From: Paracoccaceae bacterium | GTDB lineage: Bacteria; Pseudomonadota; Alphaproteobacteria; Rhodobacterales; Rhodobacteraceae | DNA: 39,371 nt | Assembly (NCBI GenBank): GCA_014323785.1 | Contig: JACONJ010000059.1 | Span: forward strand, 1-39,371 | Direction of reading: 5' to 3' | In this document: piece by piece, positions 24,192 through 32,431 of the stretch | Position numbering within the stretch: position 1 is the stretch's first letter | Layout: each line of letters starts with the position of its first letter | Program-made: the position numbers and the translations under genes | The notes under the pieces: model-generated | Told to the model about the DNA's origin: nothing | The model's input: the letters and a program-made list of their open reading frames with translations, nothing else | The model's database searches: none

Positions 24192-25719
24192 GGGTGGCCC
24201 CTGGTTCGGCCTTGTGCGTGGCGTGGGCCCCGCCCAGCATCAACCCGATCTCTTCCATGCTCAGCCCGCGCACCGGGCGCGGGGTGCTCAGGTGGCCCTC
24301 GTTGAGTGCACAGAACCAGTCAGATATCTCCAGAAGCTCATCAATATCCTGGCTGATGCAAACCACCGCCGCCCCGCCTTTGGCCAGATCCAGCAGTGCC
24401 TGACGAATCGCCGCCGCCGCGCCGGCATCCACCCCCCAGGTCGGCTGATTGACGACAAGAACCGTGGGGGTCTGCAAAATCTCGCGCCCGATCACGTATT
24501 TTTGCAAATTGCCGCCCGACAGGGCGCGGGCCACCACATCCGGCCCCGGTGTGCGCACATCAAAATTCGCGATCACCCTCCTGGCAAAGTCTTTCGCCCC
24601 CGCCCAGTCCAGGAACCCGCCACGCTCCAGCCCCTCGCGCTGCCGCGCAGTCAGAACAGCGTTCTCTGTCAGGCTCATGTCCGGGGCTGCGGCGTGGCCA
24701 AGCCGTTCCTCTGGTGCGCACAGCAGGCCAAGGCTGCGACGCTGACCAGGGGGCATGGCACCAATCCCGTGGTCTTTGAACAGAATTGCCCCGGGCGCGG
24801 TCAATACCTCTCCCGACAGGGCCATCAGCAGCTCATCCTGGCCATTTCCGGCCACACCGCCAATGCCCAGAACCTCACCCGCGCGCACGTCGAACCCGAT
24901 ATGGCGTAGGGGGGTGCCAAAGGCTGCCACGGGTTCCAGCGACAAATCCGCAACCTTCAGCAGAACCTCGCCCGGTGCGCGTTCCGTCCGCGCAGGGGGC
25001 GACAGCAATTGGCCCACCATCAACTCCGCGATACGCGCCGCCGAGACCTCTCGCGGGGTGCAGGTGGCCACAACCTTGCCCTGCCTCAGGATTGTCGCCT
25101 TGTCACAGAGCGTCCGGATGTCTTCCAGCTTGTGGCTGATATAAAGGATCGCTGCCCCCCCTGCGCTGATTTTGCGCAGCGTATGAAACAGGATGTCTGC
25201 CTCTTGCGGGGTCAGTACACTGGTCGGCTCATCCATGATCAGAAGCCTGGGATTTTGCAACAGACAGCGGATGATCTCTACCCTCTGCCGCTCTCCCGCG
25301 CTCAGGTCACCGACTAATCGGCCGGGGTCAAGCGGCAGGCCGTAGCTCTTGCCCACCTCACGTATCTGTGCGGCCAGGGCCCGGGGGGGCGGCAGGGTCT
25401 CTGTGCCAAGCGCAATGTTTTCGGCCACATTCAGTGCCTCAAACAGGCTGAAATGCTGGAACACCATCGCCACACCCGCGGCCCGCGCGGCCCACGGTGC
25501 TGCTGGGGTATAGGGTGCGCCCCCTAGCGTCATCGCCCCCGCATCGGGTTTTGCCAGCCCGTAGATCATCTTTACCAGCGTCGATTTCCCGGCCCCGTTT
25601 TCGCCCAGAAGTGCGTGAATCTCACCAGGCGCAAGATGGAAAGAGACATCATCATTGGCCACCACACCGGGATAGGTTTTGGTCAGCCCGTCGATGGTCA
25701 GAAGCGGTGTCAATCCCAT
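24178..25719 (-). CDS. ABC transporter ATP-binding protein, two-domain (nucleoside/sugar type)
   Basis: A 513-residue protein with two fused ABC domains, like RbsA, MglA and NupA ATPases. Domain 1 has Walker A GENGAGKST (about 39-47), signature LSAGERQRVEI and Walker B LLIMDEPTS. Domain 2 (from about 255) has the degenerate Walker A GGVAGNGQDEL, signature ALSGGNLQKYVIGRE and VLVVNQPTWGVDAGA. It energises the two permeases. ATG 25719 overlaps the xdhC stop by 10 bp, and its own end overlaps the next permease by 14 bp. Confidence 0.96.
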   Translation of the reverse strand: MGLTPLLTIDGLTKTYPGVVANDDVSFHLAPGEIHALLGENGAGKSTLVKMIYGLAKPDAGAMTLGGAPYTPAAPWAARAAGVAMVFQHFSLFEALNVAENIALGTETLPPPRALAAQIREVGKSYGLPLDPGRLVGDLSAGERQRVEIIRCLLQNPRLLIMDEPTSVLTPQEADILFHTLRKISAGGAAILYISHKLEDIRTLCDKATILRQGKVVATCTPREVSAARIAELMVGQLLSPPARTERAPGEVLLKVADLSLEPVAAFGTPLRHIGFDVRAGEVLGIGGVAGNGQDELLMALSGEVLTAPGAILFKDHGIGAMPPGQRRSLGLLCAPEERLGHAAAPDMSLTENAVLTARQREGLERGGFLDWAGAKDFARRVIANFDVRTPGPDVVARALSGGNLQKYVIGREILQTPTVLVVNQPTWGVDAGAAAAIRQALLDLAKGGAAVVCISQDIDELLEISDWFCALNEGHLSTPRPVRGLSMEEIGLMLGGAHATHKAEPGATHAAA

Positions 25720-26477
25720 GTTCCCGTGGCCTGCACAGGCGATGCTGTGTCTTCAAGCAGATGCGCAATCAGCAGCCTTTGCGCCACGCCCACCGCAATG
25801 GCTTGCGGGTGTTTGCCCAGGGTCGGGTCGCCAATTGGGCAGGTTATGCGCGAAATTTCAGCATCTGTATGCCCCAGACTGCGCAGTCTGGATCGAAACC
25901 GTGCCCATTTGGTGGCTGAGCCAATCAGCCCGCAATAGGTGAACCCCCTGCACAGGGCCGCATGGCACAGTGCCAGGTCAACATTATGGCTGCACGTCAT
26001 GATCAGGTGCAGGGCATCCCCAGGCGCATGGGCCATCAACCGCGGCAGGTTCCCGGCAACAAGGGGAATAACGCCATCGGGCAGGGCCTGTGGAAACCGT
26101 GCCGCACTGATATCGGCCCACGTCACCAAGACCTGTGGCAAGGGGGCCATGACCTGAACGATTGCACGACCGACATGGCCGGCACCCCAAACCCAAAGCG
26201 GCACACCCCGGGACTGGTCCAGCCCCTCGGCACGTTCAAACCGCAGCACCACCACGCCGCCGCAGCACTGGCCCAGGCCGGGCCCAAGCGGCAGCCGTCG
26301 TTCGGCCGCGTCTTGGCCTTGGGCCAGCATGCGCCGCGCCTCGGCCATCGCTTCCCATTCCAGGGCCCCGCCGCCGATTGTGCCTTCGATGCCATCCGTG
26401 CGCACCAGCATCGCCGCGCCCGCTTCCCGCGGGGCGGATCCCTGGACTGCGGCCACGGTGACGCGAATGGCACCCAT
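25710..26477 (-). CDS. xdhC: XdhC-family protein (xanthine dehydrogenase accessory)
   Basis: A 255-residue XdhC protein. VQGSAPREAGAAMLV and GTIGGGALEWEA mark the N-terminal CoxI/XdhC domain; LGPGLGQCCGGVVVL is the conserved cysteine motif; VWGAGHVGRAIVQV starts the C-terminal Rossmann domain. XdhC binds molybdenum cofactor and helps its sulfuration and insertion into xanthine dehydrogenase. Its link to a purine-type importer fits. The structural genes xdhA/xdhB are not present; nuoF lies upstream instead. The start is uncertain: ATG 26477 leaves the N-terminus short. FAQYPGVACMGAIRV upstream looks like family sequence, and an ATG at 26515 in another frame suggests a frameshift near the 5' end. 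Confidence 0.88.
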   Translation of the reverse strand: MGAIRVTVAAVQGSAPREAGAAMLVRTDGIEGTIGGGALEWEAMAEARRMLAQGQDAAERRLPLGPGLGQCCGGVVVLRFERAEGLDQSRGVPLWVWGAGHVGRAIVQVMAPLPQVLVTWADISAARFPQALPDGVIPLVAGNLPRLMAHAPGDALHLIMTCSHNVDLALCHAALCRGFTYCGLIGSATKWARFRSRLRSLGHTDAEISRITCPIGDPTLGKHPQAIAVGVAQRLLIAHLLEDTASPVQATGTWD

Positions 26478-26688
26478 GCAAGCTACCCCGGGATATTGCG
26501 CGAATCTTCTGTCATTTACTCTGGCCCTTTGTAAGCCACGTCGGGATTTTGCCCGAAGAGTCCAAAAAGAAAATGGCCGCTGTCTGGATGGCCGCGCCTG
26601 CTCGTCCGGACAAGGCTCCAGGATCATCCGCGTATCCGGTTTTCCCCTGCCTTGCCCCTCTGCGATGTTCAGGGGGCATGGATGGCCT

Positions 26689-27978
26689 CTACTCTGCCGC
26701 GATGGTGGTACCGCGCCTGTGCGTGATGCGATCCTCAATCTCATCCCGGAAATGCCGGATCAAGCCCTGGATCGGCCAGGCCGCCGCGTCGCCCAGGGCG
26801 CAAATCGTGTGGCCCTCCACCTGTTTGGTGACATCCAGCAGCATGTCGATCTCTTCAATCTCGGCCGTGCCTTTCACCAGACGGTCCATCACGCGCATCA
26901 TCCAGCCGGTGCCTTCGCGGCAGGGGGTGCATTGACCGCAGCTTTCATGCTTGTAAAAGGCCGAGAGTCGCCAGATCGCCTTGATGATGTCGGTAGATTG
27001 ATCCAGCACGATCACGGCTGCCGTGCCGAGCCCCGAGTGCTGTTCGCGCAGCCAGTCGAAATCCATAAGGGCGTCCTTGCGCATGAGCCCGGCCGGCAGG
27101 CAGGGTACGGAAGAGCCGCCGGGGATCACGGCCTTCAGGTTATCCCACCCGCCGCGAATACCGCCGCAGTGGCGGTCGATCAGCACATCAAAGGGAATCG
27201 ACATCTCTTCCTCGACGACGCAGGGGGTGTTCACGTGACCGCTGATCGCGAAGAGCTTGGTTCCCGAATTGTTCGGGCGACCAAATCCTGCGAACCACGC
27301 GGCCCCACGGCGCAGGATTGTGGGTACAACGGCGATGGATTCCACATTGTTCACCGTGGTCGGGCAGCCATAGAGCCCCGCGCCCGCCGGAAAGGGCGGC
27401 TTCATCCGCGGCATGCCCTTCTTGCCCTCCAGGCTTTCCAAAAGCGCGGTTTCCTCGCCGCAGATATAGGCCCCCGCACCATGGGTAAGGTACAGGTCAA
27501 AATCCCACCCGGAACGGGCCGCGTTCCTGCCCAGCAGGCCGTTATCATAGCATTCATCAACTGCGGCCTGAAGTGCCTCACGCTCGCGGATATACTCTCC
27601 ACGGATGTAGATGTAGCAGACATGCGCACCCATCGCGAAAGACGCGATCAGGCAGCCCTCAATCAGCGTGTGGGGGTCATGGCGCAGGATCTCCCGATCC
27701 TTGCAGGTGCCGGGCTCGGATTCATCCGCGTTGACCACAAGGTATGACGGGCGACCATCGCCTTCCCTAGGCATGAAGGACCATTTCAACCCCGTGGGAA
27801 AGCCCGCACCGCCCCGCCCGCGCAGACCCGAGGCTTTCACGATCTCGATGATCCTGTCGCGGCCCAGGCCCACCAGATTCCCGGTACCGTCCCAATGGCC
27901 GCGGCTTTTGGCCCCTGCCAGGGTGCGGTCATGCATGCCGTAGATATTGGTGAAAACCCGATCCTTGTCCTGAAGCAT
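26689..27978 (-). CDS. nuoF: NADH-quinone oxidoreductase subunit F
   Basis: A 429-residue NuoF (51-kDa subunit), the NADH- and FMN-binding electron entry point of complex I on the cytoplasmic side of the membrane. [13 protein letters not shown] (about 54-66) binds FMN/NADH, with further conserved [15 protein letters not shown] and [19 protein letters not shown]. The 4Fe-4S (N3) ligands are C347, C350 and C353 ([12 protein letters not shown]) and C393 ([13 protein letters not shown]). ATG 27978 directly follows the stop of the preceding small gene. nuoG, which normally follows, is not here; 211 bp downstream comes xdhC. Confidence 0.98.
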   Translation of the reverse strand: MLQDKDRVFTNIYGMHDRTLAGAKSRGHWDGTGNLVGLGRDRIIEIVKASGLRGRGGAGFPTGLKWSFMPREGDGRPSYLVVNADESEPGTCKDREILRHDPHTLIEGCLIASFAMGAHVCYIYIRGEYIREREALQAAVDECYDNGLLGRNAARSGWDFDLYLTHGAGAYICGEETALLESLEGKKGMPRMKPPFPAGAGLYGCPTTVNNVESIAVVPTILRRGAAWFAGFGRPNNSGTKLFAISGHVNTPCVVEEEMSIPFDVLIDRHCGGIRGGWDNLKAVIPGGSSVPCLPAGLMRKDALMDFDWLREQHSGLGTAAVIVLDQSTDIIKAIWRLSAFYKHESCGQCTPCREGTGWMMRVMDRLVKGTAEIEEIDMLLDVTKQVEGHTICALGDAAAWPIQGLIRHFRDEIEDRITHRRGTTIAAE

Positions 27979-28227
27979 CTATCTGTCCTCATCGTCGTGC
28001 GCGGTGTGGCCACGCCGCGCCTTATGCACCTGATACGTCACAATGAGGGCCCAGACCAGAGCCGCGATTGCCGCAAGGTCAAACAAAAAGACGTATCTGA
28101 CAGGCAGGCCCAACTGCCCGCCCAAAACCTGCGCACCCATCCACAAAACCATCGCCAGGGCCATGACGATGGCCACCAGGCGAATCCGGCGTACATTGCG
28201 ATTTTCGGGATCGGGTGCGCACGGCAT
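27979..28227 (-). CDS. Small two-helix membrane protein, DUF5337-like
   Basis: An 82-residue protein with two TM helices (RLVAIVMALAMVLWMGAQVL, about 15-34, and FDLAAIAALVWALIVTYQVH, about 49-68) and a basic then acidic tail. It sits immediately before nuoF with no spacer. This resembles the DUF5337 proteins found beside nuo genes in Rhodobacterales; the family name is from memory. It could be a complex I assembly or accessory factor, but no function is established. The ribosome site before ATG 28227 is weak. Confidence 0.75.
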   Translation of the reverse strand: MPCAPDPENRNVRRIRLVAIVMALAMVLWMGAQVLGGQLGLPVRYVFLFDLAAIAALVWALIVTYQVHKARRGHTAHDDEDR

Positions 28228-28610
28228 GTCGGGGCTCTGGCGTCAGGGGGCGACGGTACGGAATATACCGCAGAACCGGCGCGGGGCACCAGGCGCACAC
28301 GCCCGACCGACCCCCCGCTGCCCGGAGTATCGGCACCCGAACCGCCTCGATTTGGCGTTTATTTCGCACGGCTACACATCGGGCTTGCCGCCGTGTGCCC
28401 CGGACCACGCATTGACAGAACCGCGGGATTGCCGTTTGCTGATGGCCTTCGGCCCATGCCTTGTCCGGGGGCAGTCGCCCCCGGAGCTCTGGTGTCGCCC
28501 CGGACGTGCAGCGTCAAAGACGCCTGTCGCGCTCCAGCACCCCGGTCAACTCTGCCAGCCGCGGTCTTTAACGGGGGCCGGAGACACACCAGAGGAACGG
28601 ACCGCCCGTT
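28228..28610. other. Non-coding spacer inside the nuo cluster
   Basis: I found no convincing gene in these 383 bases, an unusually long gap for a nuo operon. It contains a perfect inverted repeat CCGGGGGC-AGTC-GCCCCCGG (28465-28484, stem 9 bp with the flanking T:A) without a T-run on either side. It could pause or attenuate transcription between nuoE and nuoF, or be a remnant of rearrangement. Confidence 0.5.
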
Positions 28611-28811
28611 TCACCTTGGCCGGGCGGATCCGCACAAGAAGACAGCGAACAGGGTGCCCAGGAATGCGCCCAGGAACAGGCCAGCAAACACACCCTGCCA
28701 GCCAGTCCAGCCGCCCGGCACAATCAGCATTGCCGCTGCAAAACATCCGATCAGCAGCCCGACTACATAGCTGAAAATCGCGCAGCTCAACGCATCACCT
28801 TTGCCGTTCAT
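28611..28811 (-). CDS. Small membrane protein within nuo cluster
   Basis: A 66-residue protein with two hydrophobic helices (AIFSYVVGLLIGCFAAAMLI, about 11-30, and VFAGLFLGAFLGTLFAVFLC, about 41-60) rich in glycine. GGGAGGACGGG directly precedes ATG 28811, a strong ribosome site that supports it as real. It lies between nuoE (86 bp upstream) and nuoF. Small unassigned genes are common in alphaproteobacterial nuo operons. I do not recognise the family. Confidence 0.65.
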   Translation of the reverse strand: MNGKGDALSCAIFSYVVGLLIGCFAAAMLIVPGGWTGWQGVFAGLFLGAFLGTLFAVFLCGSARPR

Positions 28812-28897
28812 CCCGTCCTCCCCAGGCCCCGGGTATCGTCGTATCCCAGACTATTCTCCCATACCCTCGGGATGCAAGCAGGGGGGCAGAATGCCCT

Positions 28898-29662
28898 CTA
28901 ATTCGACGCTCCCGGTGCGGGCCTTGCGGGATCTTTGGCGGCAGTGCCGCCGGACTGCTTGCCCCAATTGGCAACCAGGGGTACTTCCGTCCCGTCGATG
29001 CGCTTGATCGTGTCACCGATATCCCGCGCCCGCCGCGCCGAGATATTCAGGCTGTCCTTCCCCGTCGCATGATCCTTCAGCGAGGTCAATCCGCTTGCGG
29101 GTTCAGAAGCATAGCGCCCGTTTTGCGGCCCCGGCGTCGGGATTTTGCCTGCCGCCATCCCGTCAATGATCCTGCCCAGGCGCGTGGCGGTCAGATCCTC
29201 ATAGTAATCCTTGCCGATCTGTGCCATCGGCGCGTTGGCGCAGGCCCCCAGGCACTCAACCTCTTCCCAGGAAAACTTGCCATCGGCAGAAATCTGATGC
29301 GGGTGCCTGGCGATCTTGTCCCGGCAGACGCCCACCAGATCCTCGGCCCCGCAGATCATGCAAGAGGTCGTGCCGCAGACCTGGATATGGGCAACCGCAC
29401 CCACCGGCTGCAGTTGAAACATGAAGTAGAAGGTCGCCACCTCCAGCCCCCGGATGTGGGCCATGCCAAGCATATCACAGACGTATTCAATGGCCGGGCG
29501 GGTCAGCCAGCCCTCCTGCTCCTGTGCGCGCCACAGAAGCGGAACGATGGCCGAGGCTTGGCGACCTTCGGGATATTTCGTGATCTGTGCCTCGGCCCAG
29601 GCTTGATTTGCGGGGGTAAAGGTGAAACGCTCGGGCTGGTCCGGGTGAAGGCGGCGAAGCAT
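28898..29662 (-). CDS. nuoE: NADH-quinone oxidoreductase subunit E
   Basis: A 254-residue NuoE (24-kDa subunit) carrying the 2Fe-2S cluster N1a of the complex I NADH module. Ligands: C96 and C101 ([15 protein letters not shown]) and C137 and C141 ([13 protein letters not shown]). N-terminal [15 protein letters not shown] and the thioredoxin-like fold segment ATFYFMF are typical. After about residue 180 there is a low-complexity C-terminal extension (to 254) ending [11 protein letters not shown], longer than enterobacterial NuoE but similar to those I recall in Rhodobacterales. Confidence 0.97.
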   Translation of the reverse strand: MLRRLHPDQPERFTFTPANQAWAEAQITKYPEGRQASAIVPLLWRAQEQEGWLTRPAIEYVCDMLGMAHIRGLEVATFYFMFQLQPVGAVAHIQVCGTTSCMICGAEDLVGVCRDKIARHPHQISADGKFSWEEVECLGACANAPMAQIGKDYYEDLTATRLGRIIDGMAAGKIPTPGPQNGRYASEPASGLTSLKDHATGKDSLNISARRARDIGDTIKRIDGTEVPLVANWGKQSGGTAAKDPARPAPGASN

Positions 29663-29667
29663 ATCGG

Positions 29668-29847
29668 TTATCCTATTAGGGCAGGATGCGAACTATGGGG
29701 GCAGTGGGTTACGGACGCAGCGAAGGGCGCAGAGCCCCGGGCAAACAGGGCAGGGCCAGAAACAAACCTGCTGTCGCCCGCCTTAATGGCCGGCACCACC
29801 ACAGGGAACACGTCAGTCGTCAGTATGGCCGTTGCGATGCGCTTCAC
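29668..29847 (-). CDS. Possible small ORF coupled to nuoD
   Basis: GTG at 29847 overlaps the nuoD stop (GTGA) and opens a 59-codon frame ending 5 bp before nuoE. It begins VKRIATAIL, which could be the start of a signal peptide, but the rest is not hydrophobic enough and looks unlike a protein family I know. In Rhodobacterales a small exported protein (I recall DUF5333) is often near this place, so this may be its decayed remnant. Reality as a gene is doubtful. Confidence 0.3.
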   Translation of the reverse strand: MKRIATAILTTDVFPVVVPAIKAGDSRFVSGPALFARGSAPFAASVTHCPHSSHPALIG

Positions 29848-31079
29848 CGATCTACTTCCCCAAACACAATGTCCAGAGAGCCTAAAATCGCCGACACATC
29901 CGCCAGTTGATGCCCCTTGCACAGGTGATCCATCGCCTGCAAATGCGCATAGCCGGGTGCGCGCAGTTTGGCGCGGTAGGGGCGGTTGGTGCCATCCGCC
30001 ACAAGGTAGACGCCGAATTCTCCCTTGGGTGCCTCGACGGCGGCGTAGATTTCGCCTGCGGGGACGTGGAAGCCTTCGGTATACAATTTGAAGTGGTGGA
30101 TCAACGCCTCCATCGAGGTCTTCATGTCCCCCCGGGGCGGCGGCGTAATCTTGCCCCGGGCTGCCACCTCTCCCTGGTTATCGGGCATCTGCAGCCGTGC
30201 GCATGCTTGCCTGATGATTTTGATCGACTCCCGCATCTCGGCCATACGGCAGAGGTAGCGGTCATAGCAATCGCCGTTCTTGCCGACGGGAATCATGAAC
30301 TCGAATTCATCATAGCATTCATAGGGCTGTGCGCGGCGCAAATCCCAGGCCAGGCCCGAACCGCGGACCATGACGCCGGAAAATGCCCAGTCCTGAATGT
30401 CCTTTTCACGCACCACGCCAATATCGACGTTGCGCTGCTTGAAGATTCGGTTTTCCGTCAGCAGCCCGTCGATATCGTCCAGCACGCCCAGGAACGGGCC
30501 GGTCCATGCCTCAATATCCTCGATAAGGTCCGGCGGCAGATCCTGATGCACACCGCCGGGCCGGAAATAGGCCGCGTGAAGCCGTGCACCCGATGCACGC
30601 TCATAGAAAACCATGAGTTTCTCACGCTCTTCAAAACCCCAAAGCGGCGGGGTCAATGCGCCCACATCCAGTGCCTGCGTGGTGACGTTAAGCAGATGGT
30701 TCAGGATGCGCCCGATTTCACAATACAGAACCCGAATCAGCTGTGCGCGGCGCGGTACCCTGGTGCCGGTCAGCTTCTCGATGGCCAGACACCAAGCGTG
30801 TTCCTGGTTCATGGTCCCTACGTAATCAAGCCGGTCGAAATAGGGCAGGTTCTGCAGGTACGTCCGGCTTTCCATCAGCTTTTCGGTGCCCCGGTGCAAA
30901 AGGCCGATGTGCGGGTCGCAGCGTTCACAAATCTCGCCATCCAGTTCCAGCACCAGGCGCAGCACACCATGGGCCGCGGGGTGCTGCGGCCCGAAATTAA
31001 TGTTGAAATTCCTGATCTTCTGCTCGCCGGTCAGCGCGTCTTCATAGCCACGCCCGGCCTCCGTACCGCCGTCCATCAT
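29844..31079 (-). CDS. nuoD: NADH-quinone oxidoreductase subunit D
   Basis: A NuoD (49-kDa subunit) of about 411 residues, part of the peripheral-arm module that forms the quinone site with Nuo[21 protein letters not shown] contains the conserved HPAAHG loop. [14 protein letters not shown] and [14 protein letters not shown] are also conserved, and the C-terminus ends [12 protein letters not shown] as usual. The start at ATG 31079 is preferred, because AAGG lies 8-9 bases upstream and the usual family start is MMDG or similar; an in-frame ATG at 31094 lacks a ribosome site. Normally nuoC lies just upstream; here 3.25 kb of opposite-strand genes intervene, so nuoD needs its own promoter. Confidence 0.97.
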   Translation of the reverse strand: MMDGGTEAGRGYEDALTGEQKIRNFNINFGPQHPAAHGVLRLVLELDGEICERCDPHIGLLHRGTEKLMESRTYLQNLPYFDRLDYVGTMNQEHAWCLAIEKLTGTRVPRRAQLIRVLYCEIGRILNHLLNVTTQALDVGALTPPLWGFEEREKLMVFYERASGARLHAAYFRPGGVHQDLPPDLIEDIEAWTGPFLGVLDDIDGLLTENRIFKQRNVDIGVVREKDIQDWAFSGVMVRGSGLAWDLRRAQPYECYDEFEFMIPVGKNGDCYDRYLCRMAEMRESIKIIRQACARLQMPDNQGEVAARGKITPPPRGDMKTSMEALIHHFKLYTEGFHVPAGEIYAAVEAPKGEFGVYLVADGTNRPYRAKLRAPGYAHLQAMDHLCKGHQLADVSAILGSLDIVFGEVDR

Positions 31080-31465
31080 ATCAGCAACCTTCATATGGGT
31101 TTATCAGTGCGTCGCTCAGCGGGTGATTGCAGCTGTCGAATAACATCCATTCGCGGCCTCCCTTTTACGCCTGACGCAGTGTGCAACGTCCTGCCCCTGC
31201 ACATTGATGGAGGCCCTGTATACATGACGCATAGGTGAAGATGCAAGGGGGGGCCGCTTGGGCCATCCAGTTTTACGTCGCTTTTGCCCTGTGCATGCCT
31301 GCACCCCATGGGAATTGCCCAATCTGTGCCACCGTCCACAATTGTTGCCAAACATGCACGGGGCGGGTTTGGAAAAATCTCGGTTTGTCAGGATTATAAT
31401 TCTGCCATGCCTTTGGCACCTCTGCTATCATCCTGTCAATCTCTACCGATTCGCAGGAGTTCAAT
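31080..31465. promoter_or_regulatory. Divergent intergenic region, nuoD versus VOC gene
   Basis: About 386 bases with no convincing gene. It must hold the promoter for nuoD-E-F (minus) and for the VOC/GMC block (plus). On the plus strand TATAAT occurs at 31395-31400, but I see no matching -35 at standard spacing (TTTGGA at 31368 is too far). The part from 31360 to 31460 is visibly richer in A+T than the flanks. Confidence 0.4.
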
Positions 31466-31861
31466 TTGGCCAGGCAAATCCATTCGATGATCCGGATTCT
31501 TGAGGAGGATCGCTCGATTCGGTTCTATGACAAGGCTTTCAGCCTCAAAATTGCCGACCGGTTGGAGTTTCCCGAATTCACGCTGATCTACCTTAGCAAT
31601 CCCGAAACCGAGTTCGAACTTGAATTGACTGTTAACAAGGGGCAGTCTGAACCCTATGACCTGGGCAACGGCTACGGGCACCTTGCTGTTTCGGTCGAAG
31701 ACCTCGACGCAGAGCACGCGCGCTTTCAGGCCGAAGGGCTCGCCCCCCGCAAACTCGTGGAATTTGCACCTGCGGGCCAGATCGTTGCGCGGTTCTTTTT
31801 CGTGGCTGATCCCGATGGTTACCAAATTGAGGTTCTCGAACGCGGTGGCCGTTTCAAGTGA
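31466..31861 (+). CDS. VOC-family protein, glyoxalase I-like
   Basis: A 131-residue vicinal-oxygen-chelate protein resembling lactoylglutathione lyase. Candidate metal ligands follow the GloA pattern: His6 (RQIHSMIRI), a glutamate in FELELTVN, His74 region (GNGYGHLAVSV) and a glutamate in GYQIEVLER. RSIRFYDKAF and FVADPDGYQIE are typical. The start is TTG 31466, because AGGAG (31455-31459) is 6 bases upstream; the first ATG (31487) would delete the first ligand. It is first in a block with the GMC pair, 20 bp before the next gene, so it may remove a reactive aldehyde or act on the product, but the substrate is unknown. Confidence 0.87.
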   Translation: MARQIHSMIRILEEDRSIRFYDKAFSLKIADRLEFPEFTLIYLSNPETEFELELTVNKGQSEPYDLGNGYGHLAVSVEDLDAEHARFQAEGLAPRKLVEFAPAGQIVARFFFVADPDGYQIEVLERGGRFK

Positions 31862-31881
31862 CATCAAAGGGGAGGAACACA

Positions 31882-32409
31882 ATGATGTCTGATACTTCCA
31901 GTCTCAAAGGGTTGACGCGGCGACAGGTCTTGTCACGTGCAACCTCTGCGGGGGCGTCCTTTGTCATCGGTGCCGGATTTCTGGCGGCATCAAATGGGGC
32001 TTGGGCCATAGAAACCGGTGTGCTTCGGCCCGAGACCATGGCAACGCTTGTCCAGATGGCACGGGATATCTATCCGCATGATCAGGTGGCCGACGAATAT
32101 TACGTGCTGGCCGTCAAGGGGTATGATACGCCAGAGGCGGCGGAAGGCATCGAAACCGGCATTGCCACGCTGAATGCCGCCGCGCGGAACAAGGGCCATG
32201 CGAACTATCTGTCCATAGGGTGGGAGCGTGCTCGCGTCGACATCCTGCGTGGCATGGAAGACGGTACGTTCTTTCAACGGATCCGCGGCGGTCTTGTCAC
32301 CGGGCTTTACAATCAAAAGGCGGTCTGGCCGATCTTCGGCTACGAAGGTGCGTCCTTCGAACAAGGTGGCTATATTGCTCGCGGTTTCAACGACATCAAC
32401 TGGCTTTGA
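31882..32409 (+). CDS. Tat-exported gluconate 2-dehydrogenase subunit 3-like protein
   Basis: A 175-residue small subunit that partners GMC flavoproteins. The N-terminus carries a twin-arginine signal (GLTRRQVLSRA) with a hydrophobic stretch ASFVIGAGFLAASNGAWA and cleavage near AWA-IET. LVQMARDIYPHD and GWERARVDILRGMEDG are typical of the subunit-3 family. ATG 31882 follows GGGGAGGA. The partner flavoprotein begins 22 bp after its stop and lacks its own signal peptide, so the pair is probably folded together and exported by Tat. Confidence 0.88.
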   Translation: MMSDTSSLKGLTRRQVLSRATSAGASFVIGAGFLAASNGAWAIETGVLRPETMATLVQMARDIYPHDQVADEYYVLAVKGYDTPEAAEGIETGIATLNAAARNKGHANYLSIGWERARVDILRGMEDGTFFQRIRGGLVTGLYNQKAVWPIFGYEGASFEQGGYIARGFNDINWL

Positions 32410-32431
32410 CCCGTAAAGGGAGGACAGATTT

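Noticed and set aside
29907-31238. Long plus-strand open frame across nuoD
   Set aside because: Antisense shadow of nuoD; no ribosome site or family motifs.
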